Below the pieces are notes generated by a model. That model made no database searches, was not told the origin of the DNA, and was given only the letters and a program-made list of their open reading frames with translations. Source: Microcaldota archaeon (GTDB lineage Archaea > Micrarchaeota > Micrarchaeia > Micrarchaeales > Micrarchaeaceae). From it: a stretch of DNA of 5,933 nt. The position numbers and the translations under genes were made by a program. The DNA is taken from positions 1 to 5,933 of the forward strand of contig JAGWFU010000032.1 in the NCBI GenBank assembly GCA_028867845.1, read 5' to 3'. This document shows, one piece after another, positions 4,356 through 5,933 of this stretch. Position 1 is the first letter of the stretch. The number at the start of each line of letters is the position of its first letter.

Positions 4356-5933
4356 CTATTTTATTCTGGAGTTGCGCTTTATGTTTATTATCGTTCCCAA
4401 AAGGTCGGTCTCGTCGTCTGTAAGCATGGCAGCGAGCTCCTTGGTGAAGTGCTGGTAGTCCTCCTCGCTCACGCTTGTGTAGAGCCTTTGGCTCTCCCTT
4501 ATCTGCCTGCCGAATGTCGGCCCCTCAACGGACATCGCAAACCTGTCCCCCTTCCTCGCGATCTCCACCGGCGACTTGTCGTTCTGTATTCCCTTTATCC
4601 TGCCTATCGTCTCGCCCACCTCGTTGACTAGCTGCCATCCCGCCTTGTCCCTTCCCTCAATGACGTCGATTCCGAATATCGCTGGGTGCGATGCCCTGAA
4701 CACGGTGTTGGGCACTATCTCTATCACTCCGGGGAAGACAACCCTGTCCTCCAGCTTCTTGCTCAGGCTCTTCTGCCTCTCCTCCACGAACAGCTTGTAG
4801 TCGTCGATGAGCTTGTAGATTATGTTGCTCGTTATTATCTTCACCCCGCTCGAATACGCAGCCTCGGCCGCGTCGTCCTCAACCCCCACGTTGAACGCAA
4901 GGACTATGGAGCTCGCCGGATCCACCGCATTCATGCCGAACGCGTCAATCACGTCTCTCTTCGTCACCTTGCTTATCCCCTTCCTGCTCATCGGGTACCC
5001 CGCGGTTCCCATGAGCTTAGATATCGCCTCTATGCTGCCTATCGAGTCGGCCTTGAGTATCACTCCCTTCCTGTCGGTCTTGAATATCTCGCCTATCTCC
5101 GTCCTTATCTCGCTCTCATAGTCCCTGTCCGACGTCTGGACTACCGGGGAACCGGGTATCGCGTCGTCCAATCCTGTGGCGCTTATCTTCACCCCGCTGG
5201 CCGCGCTCACCGCGTCGACGTAGAAGTACTTGCTCGCGGACTCTCCTATCTGGTGTAAGGGCTTAGGCTTCAGCAGCGCCTTCACCTTCGCCGTCGCTAT
5301 CGAGCTGGCCGTGGCGAAGGCTATGGTGTCGTTGACCTTCAGCGTGCCGTCGTACAAGATCACGTCTATCGTTATCCCCAGCCCCTTTACCTCGTTCTTC
5401 TCCAGTATGCTCCCCCTTCCCGGCCCCTTTATCTCTATGTTGAGCTTCATCTCCAAGAACTTCTGGGCCAGCCCCGCTGCCACCATCAGCAGCTCGGCCA
5501 CGCCCTCGCCGCTCTTCGCGCTCATCGGCACTATCGCCAGCTCCGACTGGAAGTTGCTTATCCTGTTGAACACCTCGCTGCTGAACCCCAGCTCGCTCAG
5601 CCTCCCCACGAGCTCGTATATCTTGCCCTCCACCTCCGCCTTCACGTAATCCGTCTGCTTGGATAGCGCCTCGATGTAACTCTTCGAGCCGCTGGGTATC
5701 CATCCCGTGACTAGGTCTATCTTGTTCGCCGCCACTATGAACGGGGTCTTGTACTCCCTGAGTATCTCCACAGCCTCTATCGTCTGGGGCTCGAACCCCT
5801 TTGTCACGTCGACCACAAGTATGGCGATGTCGGCCACGCTGCCTCCCCTCTTCCTCAAATTTGTGAACGCCTCGTGCCCTGGCGTGTCTATGAACAAGAG
5901 CCCCGGTATGGTGAGGTTGGTGCCTGTCGCCTT
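4356..5933 (-). CDS. infB: Translation initiation factor IF-2, archaeal aIF5B type, N-terminus off the right edge
   Basis: aIF5B is the GTPase that promotes ribosomal subunit joining and initiator-tRNA placement. The frame is open from the window edge to TAG at 4356-4358, giving 525 codons of a protein usually near 600. A TTG at 5897 could be called a start, but upstream codons read KATGTNLTIPGL, continuous with the family, so it is internal Leu. Missing are the P-loop and switch I. Present, counted from the edge, are G3 DTPGH at 16-20, RKRGGSVADIAILVVD, G4 NKID at 70-73 and G5 SAK at 138-140. A beta-barrel domain with GLGITIDVILYDG follows, then domain III with the DSIGSIEA segment, and a C-terminal barrel with FRASHPAIFGIDV and VEGPTFGRQI. 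The archaeal/eukaryotic IF5B form is recognisable from LTIPGLLFIDTPGHEAFTNL. No intein interrupts the visible part. It lies upstream of SAM synthetase on the same strand, 44 nt apart. Confidence 0.97.
   Translation of the reverse strand, partial: KATGTNLTIPGLLFIDTPGHEAFTNLRKRGGSVADIAILVVDVTKGFEPQTIEAVEILREYKTPFIVAANKIDLVTGWIPSGSKSYIEALSKQTDYVKAEVEGKIYELVGRLSELGFSSEVFNRISNFQSELAIVPMSAKSGEGVAELLMVAAGLAQKFLEMKLNIEIKGPGRGSILEKNEVKGLGITIDVILYDGTLKVNDTIAFATASSIATAKVKALLKPKPLHQIGESASKYFYVDAVSAASGVKISATGLDDAIPGSPVVQTSDRDYESEIRTEIGEIFKTDRKGVILKADSIGSIEAISKLMGTAGYPMSRKGISKVTKRDVIDAFGMNAVDPASSIVLAFNVGVEDDAAEAAYSSGVKIITSNIIYKLIDDYKLFVEERQKSLSKKLEDRVVFPGVIEIVPNTVFRASHPAIFGIDVIEGRDKAGWQLVNEVGETIGRIKGIQNDKSPVEIARKGDRFAMSVEGPTFGRQIRESQRLYTSVSEEDYQHFTKELAAMLTDDETDLLGTIINIKRNSRIK

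Noticed and set aside
4686..5258. 190-codon plus-strand frame inside aIF5B
   Set aside because: It is an antisense shadow, rich in Arg, Leu, His and Tyr, of a clearly assigned gene.
5895..5897. TTG on the minus strand as the aIF5B start
   Set aside because: It lies just before the G3 motif; a GTPase could not start there, and the frame continues to the edge with family sequence.
4356..5933. Intein in aIF5B, as occurs in some archaeal IF-2 genes
   Set aside because: The visible G3, G4 and G5 motifs and the later domains are continuous. The P-loop, a common insertion site, is outside the window and cannot be judged.

Overview
The window is archaeal chromosomal DNA. Four recognisable genes are archaeal or archaeal-eukaryotic in type: elongation factor 1A rather than bacterial EF-Tu, archaeal uS10, the archaeal class of S-adenosylmethionine synthetase, and an aIF5B/IF-2 of eukaryote-like type. 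Ribosome binding sites match the anti-Shine-Dalgarno end of 16S rRNA (GGTGA before the EF-1A gene, AGGAGGT before the SAM synthetase gene). The lineage cannot be fixed from sequence alone. A small-genome or uncultured archaeon is possible, but that is inference.

Layout from left to right: (1) 1-725, plus strand, the 3' part of an A+T-richer gene for a protein of tandem 71-residue repeats. Its start lies off the left edge, and the repeat looks like a small winged-helix-like module, which is inferred. (2) 726-941, a non-coding spacer with a possible hairpin after the repeat gene, a TATA-like element bracketed by a short inverted repeat, and a GGTGA ribosome binding site. (3) 942-3106, plus strand, a tight cluster of EF-1A, ribosomal protein uS10 and an unrecognised 183-residue protein, with gaps of 3 and 20 nt. 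EF-1A followed by uS10 is the classic end of the archaeal str operon. (4) 3112-5933, minus strand, a convergent pair read right to left: aIF5B (5' end cut by the right edge), then SAM synthetase after a 44-nt gap. The two clusters meet tail to tail with only 5 nt between stop codons.

Functionally, most of the window serves translation. EF-1A delivers aminoacyl-tRNA, uS10 is part of the small-subunit head, and aIF5B promotes subunit joining and initiator-tRNA positioning. SAM synthetase supplies the methyl donor, including for rRNA and tRNA modification. The features most worth follow-up are the exact 71-residue repeat protein, the unrecognised third gene of the str-type cluster, and a stem-loop that holds the SAM synthetase Shine-Dalgarno sequence in its loop with the start codon at its base. 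I found no CRISPR array, insertion sequence, tRNA or rRNA. I see no clearly new multi-gene system here.
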